Shown here piece after piece: positions 7,432 through 14,286 of a stretch of DNA of 14,286 nucleotides; positions within the stretch are counted from its first letter, which is position 1; each line of letters opens with the position of its first letter. The DNA is from Bacillota bacterium (GTDB lineage: Bacteria; Bacillota; Bacilli; Bacillales; Cytobacillaceae): the NCBI GenBank assembly GCA_023389895.1, contig JAEWDX010000383.1, positions 1 through 14,286 of the forward strand. The letters are read 5' to 3'. A model generated the notes under the pieces. It was not told the DNA's origin and searched no databases. It saw only the letters and a program-made list of their open reading frames with translations. The position numbers and the translations under genes are program-made.

Positions 7432-8034
7432 ATGGCTCGTTATACTGGTCCAAGCTGGAAACTATCTCGTCGTCTAGGAATTTCCCTAAGCGGTTCAGGT
7501 AAAGAATTAGATAAGCGTCCTTACGCTCCTGGACAACATGGTCCTAACCAACGCAAAAAATTATCTGAATATGGGTTGCAATTGCAAGAAAAGCAAAAGC
7601 TTCGTCATATGTACGGAGTAACTGAACGTCAATTCCGTAATTTATTCGATAAAGCTGGTAAAATGACTGGTAAACATGGTGAAAACTTCATGGTTCTTTT
7701 AGAATCACGTCTTGATAACGTTGTTTATCGTTTAGGTTTAGCTCGTACTCGTCGTCAGGCACGCCAAATTGTTAACCATGGCCATATTCTAGTTGATGGA
7801 AAACGTGTTGATATTCCATCTTACCGTTTACAACCTGGTCAAACAATTAGCCTTCGCGAAAAATCTCGCAACCTTGACATCGTAAAAGAAGCGATCGAAG
7901 TGACTAATTTCATTCCTGATTTCGTAACTTTCGATGCTGATAAATTAGAAGGAGCTTTCACTCGCTTCCCAGAGCGCTCTGAACTTCCAGCTGAAATTAA
8001 CGAATCTCTAATCGTTGAGTTCTACTCACGTTAA
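7432..8034 (+). CDS. rpsD: 30S ribosomal protein S4
   Basis: S4 is a primary binder of the 5' domain of 16S rRNA, nucleates 30S assembly and lines the mRNA entry site. The 200 residues match the Bacillus length. The N-terminus MARYTGPSWKLSRRLGISL and the motif KRPYAPGQHG are typical. The S4 RNA-binding domain lies at about 92-155 (LESRLDNVVYRLGLA, then RQIVNHGHILVDGKRV). The N-terminal zinc-binding cysteines seen in some S4 proteins are absent. AAGGAGG (7417-7423) is 8 nt before the ATG. As usual in Bacillus, it is a stand-alone gene away from the main ribosomal clusters, with its own promoter, leader and terminator. Confidence 0.98.
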   Translation: MARYTGPSWKLSRRLGISLSGSGKELDKRPYAPGQHGPNQRKKLSEYGLQLQEKQKLRHMYGVTERQFRNLFDKAGKMTGKHGENFMVLLESRLDNVVYRLGLARTRRQARQIVNHGHILVDGKRVDIPSYRLQPGQTISLREKSRNLDIVKEAIEVTNFIPDFVTFDADKLEGAFTRFPERSELPAEINESLIVEFYSR

Positions 8035-8062
8035 GCTAAACGTGTTGTAAACAGCAAGATTC

Positions 8063-8108
8063 AAAACCCTAGAAAGCGTATTATATCAACGCTTCTGGGG
8101 TTTTTTTT
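8063..8108 (+). terminator. Rho-independent terminator of rpsD
   Basis: CCCTAGAAAGCGT pairs with ACGCTTCTGGGG, with one bulged A and one wobble, followed by eight T. Confidence 0.9.
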
Positions 8109-8121
8109 GTTGGAACTGAAT

Positions 8122-8235
8122 TTACAGCATTGGGGCACTCATAGCTGCTAAAAAAATCCATAAGAAGACAAAGGGGATTATACAAGCGATAACTAATAAT
8201 GAGATTAGCAGTTTGTTTCTATTTTTTTTGGCCAT
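8122..8235 (-). CDS. Small membrane protein, 37 residues, unknown function
   Basis: This short frame opens with MAKKNRNKLL and runs into a single hydrophobic helix (about residues 9-31), ending SAPML. A basic N-terminus with a hydrophobic core predicts one membrane span with the N-terminus inside. A strong Shine-Dalgarno, GAGGTGA, ends 5 nt before the ATG (8235-8233), which is the main support for it being real. I do not recognise the family and no function can be given. It converges on rpsD, and its stop codon is 14 nt beyond the rpsD terminator. That hairpin, read from the minus strand, is followed by TTTT and could serve this gene too. The cysteine in the helix (VIACIIP) is not in a clear lipobox. 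Confidence 0.6.
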   Translation of the reverse strand: MAKKNRNKLLISLLVIACIIPFVFLWIFLAAMSAPML

Positions 8236-8250
8236 TCCCTTCACCTCATC

Positions 8251-8367
8251 CTATTCATTCCGTTTTTCAAGCACGTTCTCCTTCAGATAATAAAACTTCG
8301 CTAATAACACTCACCTTTTAGCAATCTTTGATGCACCAACACCAGAAGTCATTTTAGGCTCTGACAT
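8251..8367 (-). other. Two stop-separated short reading frames upstream of the 37-residue gene
   Basis: From ATG 8367 the minus strand reads MSEPKMTSGVGASKIAKR, then a TGA (8313-8311). It continues in the same frame as VLLAKFYYLKENVLEKRNE to a TAG (8253-8251), 15 nt before the ATG of the 37-residue membrane protein, again in the same frame. GGAAGGAG lies 11 nt before the first ATG, which is somewhat far. It could be a pair of tiny cistrons, a small gene broken by a nonsense change, or chance. Confidence 0.25.
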
Positions 8368-8595
8368 CTTAAAATTTACTCCTTCCAATATTATGGCGCA
8401 TACGTATTGCCTCGATGAGAATCAATGGAAAAAAGCAATAGCTCCTGTGAAACCAACAACATATATCGGCCCGTATAAGAATTGCAATCGAGAAGAAAAT
8501 CACAGGACCCCTAACTATAATAGCCCTCATCAAGAGCATATAAGGCAATACTACCCAATTCCTTACACCCAAAGAAATTGGTTATATTAAATCGA
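8368..8595. other. Intergenic stretch without a supported gene
   Basis: Both strands have open frames of 65-67 codons here (8393-8590 plus and 8369-8572 minus), but neither has a ribosome binding site or recognisable sequence. They overlap each other almost completely, and I do not call either. The minus-strand frame would need a TTG start. Confidence 0.4.
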
Positions 8596-8640
8596 TAAAA
8601 GAGGCATAGACTAACGAATAACCCGTTAATTCCATGCCTC
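8596..8640 (-). terminator. Rho-independent terminator of the tyrS operon
   Basis: On the minus strand GAGGCAT (8640-8634) pairs with ATGCCTC (8607-8601), with an inner TAAC/GTTA pair, followed by TTTT. It lies 16 nt after the stop of the 58-residue gene. Confidence 0.85.
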
Positions 8641-8655
8641 AATCAATCTTTAAGT

Positions 8656-8832
8656 TTACAGCTCTTTTAACTGCGTTCGTAAATTTGCTAATTCTCTTTC
8701 TAGCTGAGCGAGCTGTTTTTCTAATGGTGAAATATTCCCATTAACCGAATCAAGCTTTTCTAAATCATTTTGCAAGCGGATATAGTCGAGCTTCAGCTCT
8801 TGGATTTTATTTTCAATTTCAGCTTTGTTCAT
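8656..8832 (-). CDS. Small coiled-coil protein, 58 residues, downstream of tyrS (SE1832 family-like)
   Basis: The protein starts MNKAEIENKIQELKLDYIRL and ends LRTQLKEL. It is two amphipathic helices with leucine heptads (about residues 2-30 and 36-58), separated by a short NGNIS turn, so a helical hairpin or oligomeric coiled coil is likely. It has no cysteine, signal or membrane segment. The pattern resembles the short proteins annotated as SE1832 family in Bacillaceae and staphylococci. That match is from memory and the function is unknown. AAGGGA (8846-8841) is 8 nt before the ATG. It begins 25 nt after tyrS and ends just before a strong terminator, so it should be co-transcribed with tyrS and share its T-box control. 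Confidence 0.82.
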   Translation of the reverse strand: MNKAEIENKIQELKLDYIRLQNDLEKLDSVNGNISPLEKQLAQLERELANLRTQLKEL

Positions 8833-8857
8833 TTGGCAAATCCCTTCTTCAGGCCGC

Positions 8858-10117
8858 TTATTTATAATGGATTAAGAAATACTTCTTTTTCCCACGGCGA
8901 ATGATCGTAAATTGCTCTTCGATTCTATCTTCTACACTCAGAACATAATTTATATCGGTCATGCGCTCACCATTAATCGATACAGCTCCGCTCCCAACAT
9001 CTTCACGAGCTTGACGCTTTGACGGTGCAATTTCCGCTGCCACAAGTAAATCGACTATGCTGATTTCCTCATTAGCCACATGCTCATATGATGGAACGTC
9101 TTTAAAGCCTTGCTTAATTTCAGCCGCTGTCAATTCTTTCACATCACCGCTAAATAGCGCAGCAGTTATTTTGATCGCTTGATTTAATGCCTCTTCACCA
9201 TGAAGCAAGCGCGTCATTTCCTCTGCTAATGCTTTCTGTGCCTTGCGAAGATGTGGCTCCTCCGCGACAGACTGCTCAAGGGCTTCAATTTCTTCACGTG
9301 AAAGGAAAGTAAATAATTTTAAATATTTTACAACATCAGCATCCGCTGTATTAATCCAAAATTGATAAAACTCATAAGGCGATGTCTTTTCAGGATCAAG
9401 CCAAACTGCCCCACTTTCAGTCTTGCCAAATTTTGTCCCGTCAGCTTTTGTGACAAGCGGAATCGTTAATCCGTAAGCTTTTGAGCCTTCTCCTACCATT
9501 TTGCGAATAAGCTCTAAACCAGTTGTAATATTTCCCCACTGATCACTTCCACCAATTTGTAATTTACAATCGTAATTTTCATATAAATGTTTAAAGTCCA
9601 TTCCTTGTAAAATCGTATACGCAAATTCTGTGAAGGAAATGCCTGTTTCTAAACGTGATGCAATCGTATCTTTTGCAAGCATATAGTTAATGCCGATATA
9701 TTTACCATAATCTCGTAAAAACGTGATGATGTTTAATGGTGCTGTCCAGTCATAGTTGTTCACCATTGTCGCACCATTTTCACCTTCAAATTTAAAAATC
9801 CGCTTTAATTGCTTTGTTAAGCATTGAACATTATGCTCAACCACTTCAATCGTTTGCAGCTTTCTCTCTTCCGTCGCCTTTGGGTCACCAATTAAGCCTG
9901 TCGCACCACCAACGAGAACAATCGGACGATGACCATGATTTTGAAATCTCCTTAAAGTAAGAAACGGAATTAAATGGCCAATATGCATACTATCTCCTGA
10001 CGGATCCATCCCACAATATAAAGAAATCTTTTCTTTCGCTAATAAATCCTCTAATCCTTCTTCATCTGTCTGTTGGTAAATAATCCCTCGCCATTTCAAA
10101 TCCTCTAATAAATTCAT
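8858..10117 (-). CDS. tyrS: Tyrosyl-tRNA synthetase (TyrS)
   Basis: This class I synthetase charges tRNA-Tyr with tyrosine. The 419 residues match the bacterial TyrS form. HIGH is present at 45-48 within YCGMDPSGDSMHIGH. The tyrosine-site stretch GGSDQWGNI is at 189-197, and the KMSKS-equivalent KFGKT is at 229-233. The C-terminal S4-like RNA-binding domain (about 353-419: SIVDLLVAAEIAPSKRQARE, then GSGAVSINGERM) holds the tRNA. AGGAGG (10131-10126) lies 8 nt before the ATG. A T-box leader upstream ties expression to uncharged tRNA-Tyr, and the 58-residue coiled-coil gene follows in the same transcript. Confidence 0.98.
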   Translation of the reverse strand: MNLLEDLKWRGIIYQQTDEEGLEDLLAKEKISLYCGMDPSGDSMHIGHLIPFLTLRRFQNHGHRPIVLVGGATGLIGDPKATEERKLQTIEVVEHNVQCLTKQLKRIFKFEGENGATMVNNYDWTAPLNIITFLRDYGKYIGINYMLAKDTIASRLETGISFTEFAYTILQGMDFKHLYENYDCKLQIGGSDQWGNITTGLELIRKMVGEGSKAYGLTIPLVTKADGTKFGKTESGAVWLDPEKTSPYEFYQFWINTADADVVKYLKLFTFLSREEIEALEQSVAEEPHLRKAQKALAEEMTRLLHGEEALNQAIKITAALFSGDVKELTAAEIKQGFKDVPSYEHVANEEISIVDLLVAAEIAPSKRQAREDVGSGAVSINGERMTDINYVLSVEDRIEEQFTIIRRGKKKYFLIHYK

Positions 10118-10177
10118 CTTCTATTCCTCCTATTTTGAAAATCGCAAACACACTTGACTTGAAAGTTTCTTTTGCAA

Positions 10178-10447
10178 CATTAAAAAGCGCCCCTGCAAAA
10201 TTGCAGGGACGCATAATTGATTCGCGCGGTACCACCCAAATTGAGGATAAAATAATCCTCCACTCATTAAAGATAACGGATAACCGTTCACTGCTATAAC
10301 TGCAATAGACAGGTTGACAGTGAAAGCTCAAGGAGGTAATTCATCGTTTTATTTGTACTGGCTCACAGCAACCGCCAGCTTTCTGAAACAGTGATAAAAA
10401 GACTACTTATTCCCATCAAAGCTAATATTTAAATTTAAGGATAGACT
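10178..10447 (-). ncRNA. Tyrosyl T-box leader of tyrS
   Basis: This riboswitch binds uncharged tRNA-Tyr and switches between terminator and antiterminator. On the minus strand the order is complete. A Stem I apical part, CTGGC..GCCAG, lies at about 10380-10359. A UAC tyrosine codon (10338-10336) sits on the 3' side of Stem I in GATGAATTACCTCC and is the likely specifier. Stem III is GAGGATTATTTTATCCTC (10260-10243). The near-invariant T-box GGGTGGTACCGCG is at 10237-10225, followed by the terminator. The specifier was placed by position and gene identity, not by folding. Confidence 0.93.
10181..10212 (-). terminator. T-box terminator hairpin
   Basis: GCGTCCCTGCAA and TTGCAGGGGCGC form a strong GC-rich stem (10212-10187), followed by TTTTT. 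It is the alternative fold to the antiterminator that contains the T-box sequence. Confidence 0.93.
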
Positions 10448-10448
10448 A

Positions 10449-10477
10449 TTTTTATCATACTGAATTTGAAATGTCAA
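10449..10477 (-). promoter_or_regulatory. Promoter of the tyrS T-box transcript
   Basis: On the minus strand a perfect TTGACA (10477-10472) is followed after 17 nt by TAAAAA (10454-10449), a 4/6 match. The -35 is convincing and the -10 weak. Confidence 0.6.
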
Positions 10478-10574
10478 ACAGATATAGAATCGTATATAAC
10501 CCTTTTATCGTCTAATTATAAGAAGAAAAATTCGCAAAGATACCGAATTCTAAAAGTTTACATCGAAACGCCCA

Positions 10575-10603
10575 CTGATAGATGTTTTGTTTTATGCTAT
10601 AAT
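10575..10603 (+). promoter_or_regulatory. Extended -10 promoter of the PBP gene
   Basis: A perfect TATAAT (10598-10603) is preceded by TG one base upstream (extended -10), and by CTGATA (10575-10580) at a 17-nt spacing. The transcript would start about 20 nt before the ATG. Confidence 0.8.
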
Positions 10604-10630
10604 GTTACTGTTTTAGGGGGAATGATATGA

Positions 10631-13561
10631 ATGGAAGAAAACCAAAATTTTATGAATAAATTGAAATCGTTTTTTCGTTTTTTCGTCAATAAAAAAACAA
10701 AGAAGAGTGCAAGTATTACTTATCAGGTTACTTGGAATTTAATTCTTCTATTTATCATTTTAATCGTACTTGGTGGTTCATTTGCTGGCGGGATGGGAGC
10801 AGGATATTTCGCTGCTCTTGTGAAGGATGAACCAATCCGCCCATATGAAAATATGAAAAAGGATATTTATAACTATGAAGAAACATCGGAATTATATTTT
10901 GCTGATCATGTCTATCTTGGAAAATTACGAACAGATCTTGAGCGTGAGGAAGTAAAGCTAGAAGATGTTTCCCAGTATTTAATCGATGCGGTTGTTGCAA
11001 CCGAAGATGAATACTTCTATCAGCATGGTGGGGTCGTTCCAAAGGCGATTATGCGTGCGGTATTTCAAGAAGTAACAAATTCATCTGTTCAATCTGGGGG
11101 CAGCACTCTTACCCAACAATTAATTAAAAACCAGCTGCTTACAAATGAGGTTAGCTTTGAACGTAAAGCAAAGGAAATATTACTTGCTCTCCGCTTAGAA
11201 AAATTCTTCGATAAGAAGGAAATTCTTGAGGCCTATCTAAATGTATCTACTTTCGGAAGAAATTCCTCAGGAAGAAACATCGCTGGCGTTCAATCGGCAG
11301 CAAAAGGACTTTTTGGCGTGAGTGCAAAAGATTTAAATCTACCTCAGGCTGCATTTATTGCTGGCTTGCCGCAAAGTCCATTTGGTTATACTCCTTATAC
11401 ACAGAAAGGTGAATTGAAAACACCTGAAGGAATGGAAAATGGCTTAATGCGAATGAAAACCGTTTTAAAAAGAATGCACGATGGTGAAAAAATCAACAAG
11501 ACGCAATATGAAGAAGCTTTGGCTTATGATATTACAAAAGATTTTATCCCTCGTACCGAAAGTACACTTGAAAAATATCCATACTTAACGATTGAAATTG
11601 AAAAACGTGCGAAGGAAATTTTGGAAAAGATTTTAGCGGAAAAAGATGGATACGATGAGAAAGATTTAAAAGAAAATGCCGAGCTACAAAAGGAATACGC
11701 AATTCTTGCCGATCGTACTTTACGCCAGAACGGTTATGAAATTCATACAACGATTCGCAAAGATATGTATGATGCAATGCAAATTGCTAAAGATAATTTC
11801 GCCTATTATGGCAGTGATAAAGTCGAAACTGTGAAGGATTCTGAAACAGGGGAAATAAGTGAAGTGGTTGAACCTGTTCAAGTAGGTGCCATCTTAATTG
11901 AAAACAGCACAGGAAAAATACTCTCCTTTGTTGGCGGCCGTGATTTTCAACTCGAACAAACAAACCATGCAACAAGAACAGAGCGCTCAAACGGCTCTAC
12001 AATGAAGCCGCTAGCTGTTTATGCACCAGCGATGGAATTAGGGAAAATAGCGCCTGGCTCCGTTATTCCTGATGTTGAGGTTTATCTTAATCCAAGCCGA
12101 CCTAATGTCCCTTACCCAACAAACTATGATAAAAAATATAGTGGCTTAGTATCGGCAAGATATGCATTAGCGATGTCATATAATGTCCCAGCAATGCTAA
12201 CATATCGAACAATCCTCGATCAACGACCGGCGCAATATTTAGAGAAAATGGGCATTACCTCTCTCGTTGAAACTGATTATACAACGAATTCTTTATCCCT
12301 TGGTGGGATAACAAAGGGTGTGACGGTAGAAGAAAATGTCAATGCCTACGGAACATTTGCAAATGGTGGAAATTTCGTTGATGCTTATATGATCGAAAAA
12401 ATTATCGATAAATCTGGAAATATTGTTTACGAGCATGAAGGAAAGCCTGTCGAGGTTTTCAGTCCGCAAACAGCCTTCCTTACAATCGATATGATGCGCG
12501 ATGTCATCAAATACGGAACAGCTAGTTCAATGAAGAACTATTTAAAATTCAATTCAGATTGGGCTGGAAAAACAGGTACGAGTCAAAACTTAGAAAATAA
12601 TTGGTTCGTTGCTGTTAACCCTAATATTAGCTTCGGTGTTTGGAATGGCTATGATACACCAAAACCACTAGAGCAGACCTATAAACGTTTGCATCATGGT
12701 ACACGAGGTATTTATTTATGGTCAACATTATTAAACGCTGTTTATGATATTGATCCTGAATTAATTGGCGCACCGAATAAACAATTCGAAATGCCTGGAG
12801 GAATTGTAAAAAGATCGTATTGTGCAGCATCTGGATTACTCTCAACAGAAGCATGCTCAAAAGCTGGTCTTGTCGAATCAGATTGGTTCAATGCTAAGTT
12901 TCTCCCCCAAAATGCTGATAATAGCTTTGCCAATGGAAAGTATGTCACGATCGGGGATAAACGTTATTCAGCATTAGCAAGTACACCTGACGAATTTACA
13001 AGCTCTGGTGTTATGATTAGTCCGAAATACTTTGAACAGTTCTTCGGGATAAAAATCAAAAATGTAGCACAGCTGATTCCAAATCGAGCTAGATGGTCGA
13101 GCCTGTTAGCCGCTGAATCAACTTTAGAGGAAAACGGAAAAATACCAAATGCTCCAATCATCGGTGAGGCCAATTCAATCCTCACTTGGGGAATTCATCC
13201 TGAAAGCGACGTTATTGGCTATCGCATCTATCAAAAAACAGCAAGTGGAGCAACAAAAATTGGGATTGTTTCGGCTGGTAGTACTTTATCGTACAGGGCT
13301 GGAAATGGAGAATATTATATTACAGCTGTAGACATTGCTGGGAAGGAATCACCACCATCCAACAGCATTGCAGTTGGAAAATCTGTAGAAACACCACCGG
13401 ATAAAACAGAGCCTGCTAATCCACCTGAGGAAAAACCGAAGGACCCACCTAGTGATGATGGCACAAATCCAGGTAGTGGTAGTGGTAACGGAAATGAAGA
13501 CGATTCAGAAAATGGAAATGATCATGGTGTAGAAACGACGCCTTCCACTAATGGAGATTAA
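10631..13561 (+). CDS. Class A penicillin-binding protein (PBP1A-type) with C-terminal FN3 domain
   Basis: A bifunctional peptidoglycan glycosyltransferase and DD-transpeptidase of 976 residues. A cytoplasmic basic N-terminus is followed by one transmembrane helix (about 34-62). The GT51 domain spans about 85-265, with catalytic Glu125 in ATEDEYFYQHGG, GGSTLTQQ (156-163), RKAKE and EAYLN. The transpeptidase spans about 410-720, with the nucleophile in STMK (Ser456, Lys459), SYN (516-518) and KTGT (647-650). A fibronectin type III domain follows at about 838-917, then a Pro/Gly/Ser/Asn/Asp-rich disordered tail. It is longer than B. subtilis PBP1 (about 914) but has the same layout. AGGGGG (10615-10620) is 10 nt before the ATG. 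It is transcribed divergently from tyrS and converges on acsA. It is not in the usual ponA position beside recU, so orthology is left open. Confidence 0.95.
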   Translation: MEENQNFMNKLKSFFRFFVNKKTKKSASITYQVTWNLILLFIILIVLGGSFAGGMGAGYFAALVKDEPIRPYENMKKDIYNYEETSELYFADHVYLGKLRTDLEREEVKLEDVSQYLIDAVVATEDEYFYQHGGVVPKAIMRAVFQEVTNSSVQSGGSTLTQQLIKNQLLTNEVSFERKAKEILLALRLEKFFDKKEILEAYLNVSTFGRNSSGRNIAGVQSAAKGLFGVSAKDLNLPQAAFIAGLPQSPFGYTPYTQKGELKTPEGMENGLMRMKTVLKRMHDGEKINKTQYEEALAYDITKDFIPRTESTLEKYPYLTIEIEKRAKEILEKILAEKDGYDEKDLKENAELQKEYAILADRTLRQNGYEIHTTIRKDMYDAMQIAKDNFAYYGSDKVETVKDSETGEISEVVEPVQVGAILIENSTGKILSFVGGRDFQLEQTNHATRTERSNGSTMKPLAVYAPAMELGKIAPGSVIPDVEVYLNPSRPNVPYPTNYDKKYSGLVSARYALAMSYNVPAMLTYRTILDQRPAQYLEKMGITSLVETDYTTNSLSLGGITKGVTVEENVNAYGTFANGGNFVDAYMIEKIIDKSGNIVYEHEGKPVEVFSPQTAFLTIDMMRDVIKYGTASSMKNYLKFNSDWAGKTGTSQNLENNWFVAVNPNISFGVWNGYDTPKPLEQTYKRLHHGTRGIYLWSTLLNAVYDIDPELIGAPNKQFEMPGGIVKRSYCAASGLLSTEACSKAGLVESDWFNAKFLPQNADNSFANGKYVTIGDKRYSALASTPDEFTSSGVMISPKYFEQFFGIKIKNVAQLIPNRARWSSLLAAESTLEENGKIPNAPIIGEANSILTWGIHPESDVIGYRIYQKTASGATKIGIVSAGSTLSYRAGNGEYYITAVDIAGKESPPSNSIAVGKSVETPPDKTEPANPPEEKPKDPPSDDGTNPGSGSGNGNEDDSENGNDHGVETTPSTNGD

Positions 13562-13586
13562 ATAAACATCCTATTAAGAAATAAAA

Positions 13587-13633
13587 AAGCATGAGTGTTT
13601 TGGAAATCCTTCCAAGCACTCATGCTTCTTTAT
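13587..13633. terminator. Bidirectional terminator between the PBP gene and acsA
   Basis: AAGCATGAGTG (13587-13597) and CACTCATGCTT (13617-13627) pair perfectly, with an inner TTGGAA/TTCCAA extension. T-rich sequence follows on the plus strand, and the stem is flanked by six A on its left (TTTTTT on the minus strand). It can serve both converging genes. Confidence 0.9.
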
Positions 13634-13703
13634 TTTTGAAGACAACAAAAAATAATCTGTGAATAGCTTAAAATTAGTTGTCTAAATCGAGTTCCAACCT
13701 CTT

Positions 13704-14286
13704 TTAGTCTTCCATTGTCGATAAATCACCAGTAGGTAAGTCTAATTCCCATGCTTTTAAAACACGGCGCATAATTTTTCCGCTTCTCGTTTTTGGAAGC
13801 TTATCACGGAATTCAATTTCCCGAGGTGCAGCATGAGCTGAAAGTCCTTTTTTCACAAATTGGCGAATCTCCTCCACGAGTTCATCTGTTGCTTCATAGC
13901 CGTCAAGTAAGGCAACGAAGGCTTTAATAATTTCGCCACGAACAGGATCTGGCTTGCCGATTACTCCAGCTTCAGCAACTGCTGGATGCTCTAACAGCTT
14001 GCTCTCAACCTCAAATGGACCAACCCGCTCACCTGCTGTCATAATAACATCATCCACACGACCTTGGAACCAGAAATAACCATCCTCATCCATATAAGCA
14101 GAATCTCCTGAAACATACCAGTCTCCAGGCATAAAATAAGAATCATATTTTTCTTTATTATTCCAAATAGAATGCATCATGGCTGGCCAGCCTTTTTTAA
14201 TCGCTAAATTCCCCATTCTATAAGGAGGAAGCTCATTCCCCTGATCATCAACAATCGCGCCTTGCACACCAGGAATCGACTTGCCC
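13704..14286 (-). CDS. acsA: Acetyl-CoA synthetase, C-terminal part (5' end outside the window)
   Basis: AMP-forming acetate:CoA ligase converts acetate, ATP and CoA to acetyl-CoA in two steps. Only the last 194 or so residues are in the window. The frame stays open to the end of the sequence, so the ATG at 14267 is internal. The visible part contains the adenylate-forming motif YVSGDSAYMDEDGYFWFQGR, the hinge region DDVIMTAGERVGPFEVES, and PKTRSGKIMRR, whose lysine is the catalytic residue of the rotating C-terminal domain. In B. subtilis that lysine is acetylated by AcuA to switch the enzyme off. The location next to tyrS matches B. subtilis acsA. The C-terminal end KAWELDLPTGDLSTMED looks intact. 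Confidence 0.95.
   Translation of the reverse strand, partial: GKSIPGVQGAIVDDQGNELPPYRMGNLAIKKGWPAMMHSIWNNKEKYDSYFMPGDWYVSGDSAYMDEDGYFWFQGRVDDVIMTAGERVGPFEVESKLLEHPAVAEAGVIGKPDPVRGEIIKAFVALLDGYEATDELVEEIRQFVKKGLSAHAAPREIEFRDKLPKTRSGKIMRRVLKAWELDLPTGDLSTMED

Noticed and set aside
8369..8572. 67-codon minus-strand frame with hydrophobic stretches
   Set aside because: It needs a TTG start with no Shine-Dalgarno sequence. It is almost fully overlapped by an equally long opposite frame, and its composition is not protein-like.
8393..8590. 65-codon plus-strand frame rich in His, Pro, Asn and Tyr, loosely like a spore coat protein
   Set aside because: There is no ribosome binding site before the ATG and no motif or repeat. 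The richness in those residues can arise from the complement of the opposite frame.
10062..10331. 89-codon minus-strand frame upstream of tyrS
   Set aside because: It lies across the T-box leader and the 5' end of tyrS in another phase. The RNA element explains the sequence.
10755..11042. Minus-strand frame inside the PBP gene, and similar ones at 11544-11990 and 12627-13185
   Set aside because: They are antisense shadows of the strongly supported PBP reading frame, with no start signals.

Overview
The window looks like a stretch of core chromosome from a Bacillaceae bacterium (Bacillus or a close relative). It is AT-rich, has strong AGGAGG-type ribosome binding sites and sigma-A-like promoters, and carries a tyrosyl T-box leader. 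The gene order brnQ/braB - ezrA - hisJ - ytsP - dgcP - rpsD - tyrS - acsA matches, as I recall it, the Bacillus subtilis ezrA-to-acsA region. I see no phage, transposase, CRISPR, tRNA or rRNA.

Layout. Positions 1-803 hold the 3' end of a branched-chain amino acid:cation symporter (plus strand, 5' end cut off) with its terminator. ezrA (917-2617, minus) encodes the membrane-anchored regulator of FtsZ rings and has its own terminator overlapping its stop codon. The roughly 500 bp between ezrA and hisJ hold a compact nested palindrome (2678-2759) and candidate promoters. hisJ (3116-3907) and the free-methionine-sulfoxide-reductase gene ytsP/msrC (3937-4416) form a plus-strand pair that converges on dgcP. 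dgcP (4541-6415, minus) encodes a GAF-GGDEF diguanylate cyclase with an intact I-site. It lies directly downstream of a gene for a 199-residue, single-pass membrane protein of unknown function (6455-7054), probably in one operon. rpsD (7432-8034) has a clear promoter and a long, structured 5' leader of the kind used for S4 autoregulation.

The 8109-8655 interval contains several genes too short for ordinary ORF cut-offs. One is a 37-residue membrane peptide with a good ribosome binding site (8122-8235), preceded by a doubtful chain of stop-separated short reading frames. The other is a 58-residue coiled-coil protein (8656-8832), 25 nt downstream of tyrS and sharing its terminator. tyrS (8858-10117, minus) is preceded by a full T-box leader with a plausible UAC specifier. 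Divergently, a 976-residue class A penicillin-binding protein (10631-13561) carries a C-terminal FN3 domain and a disordered tail. It converges on the 3' end of acsA (13704-14286, 5' end cut off) through a shared bidirectional terminator.

Functionally this is housekeeping: cell division and wall synthesis (ezrA, PBP), translation (rpsD, tyrS), and metabolism (brnQ, hisJ, msrC, acsA), plus one second-messenger enzyme. I found no convincing large undescribed system. The least explained items are the small genes between rpsD and tyrS, the membrane partner of dgcP, and the palindromic element upstream of ezrA.
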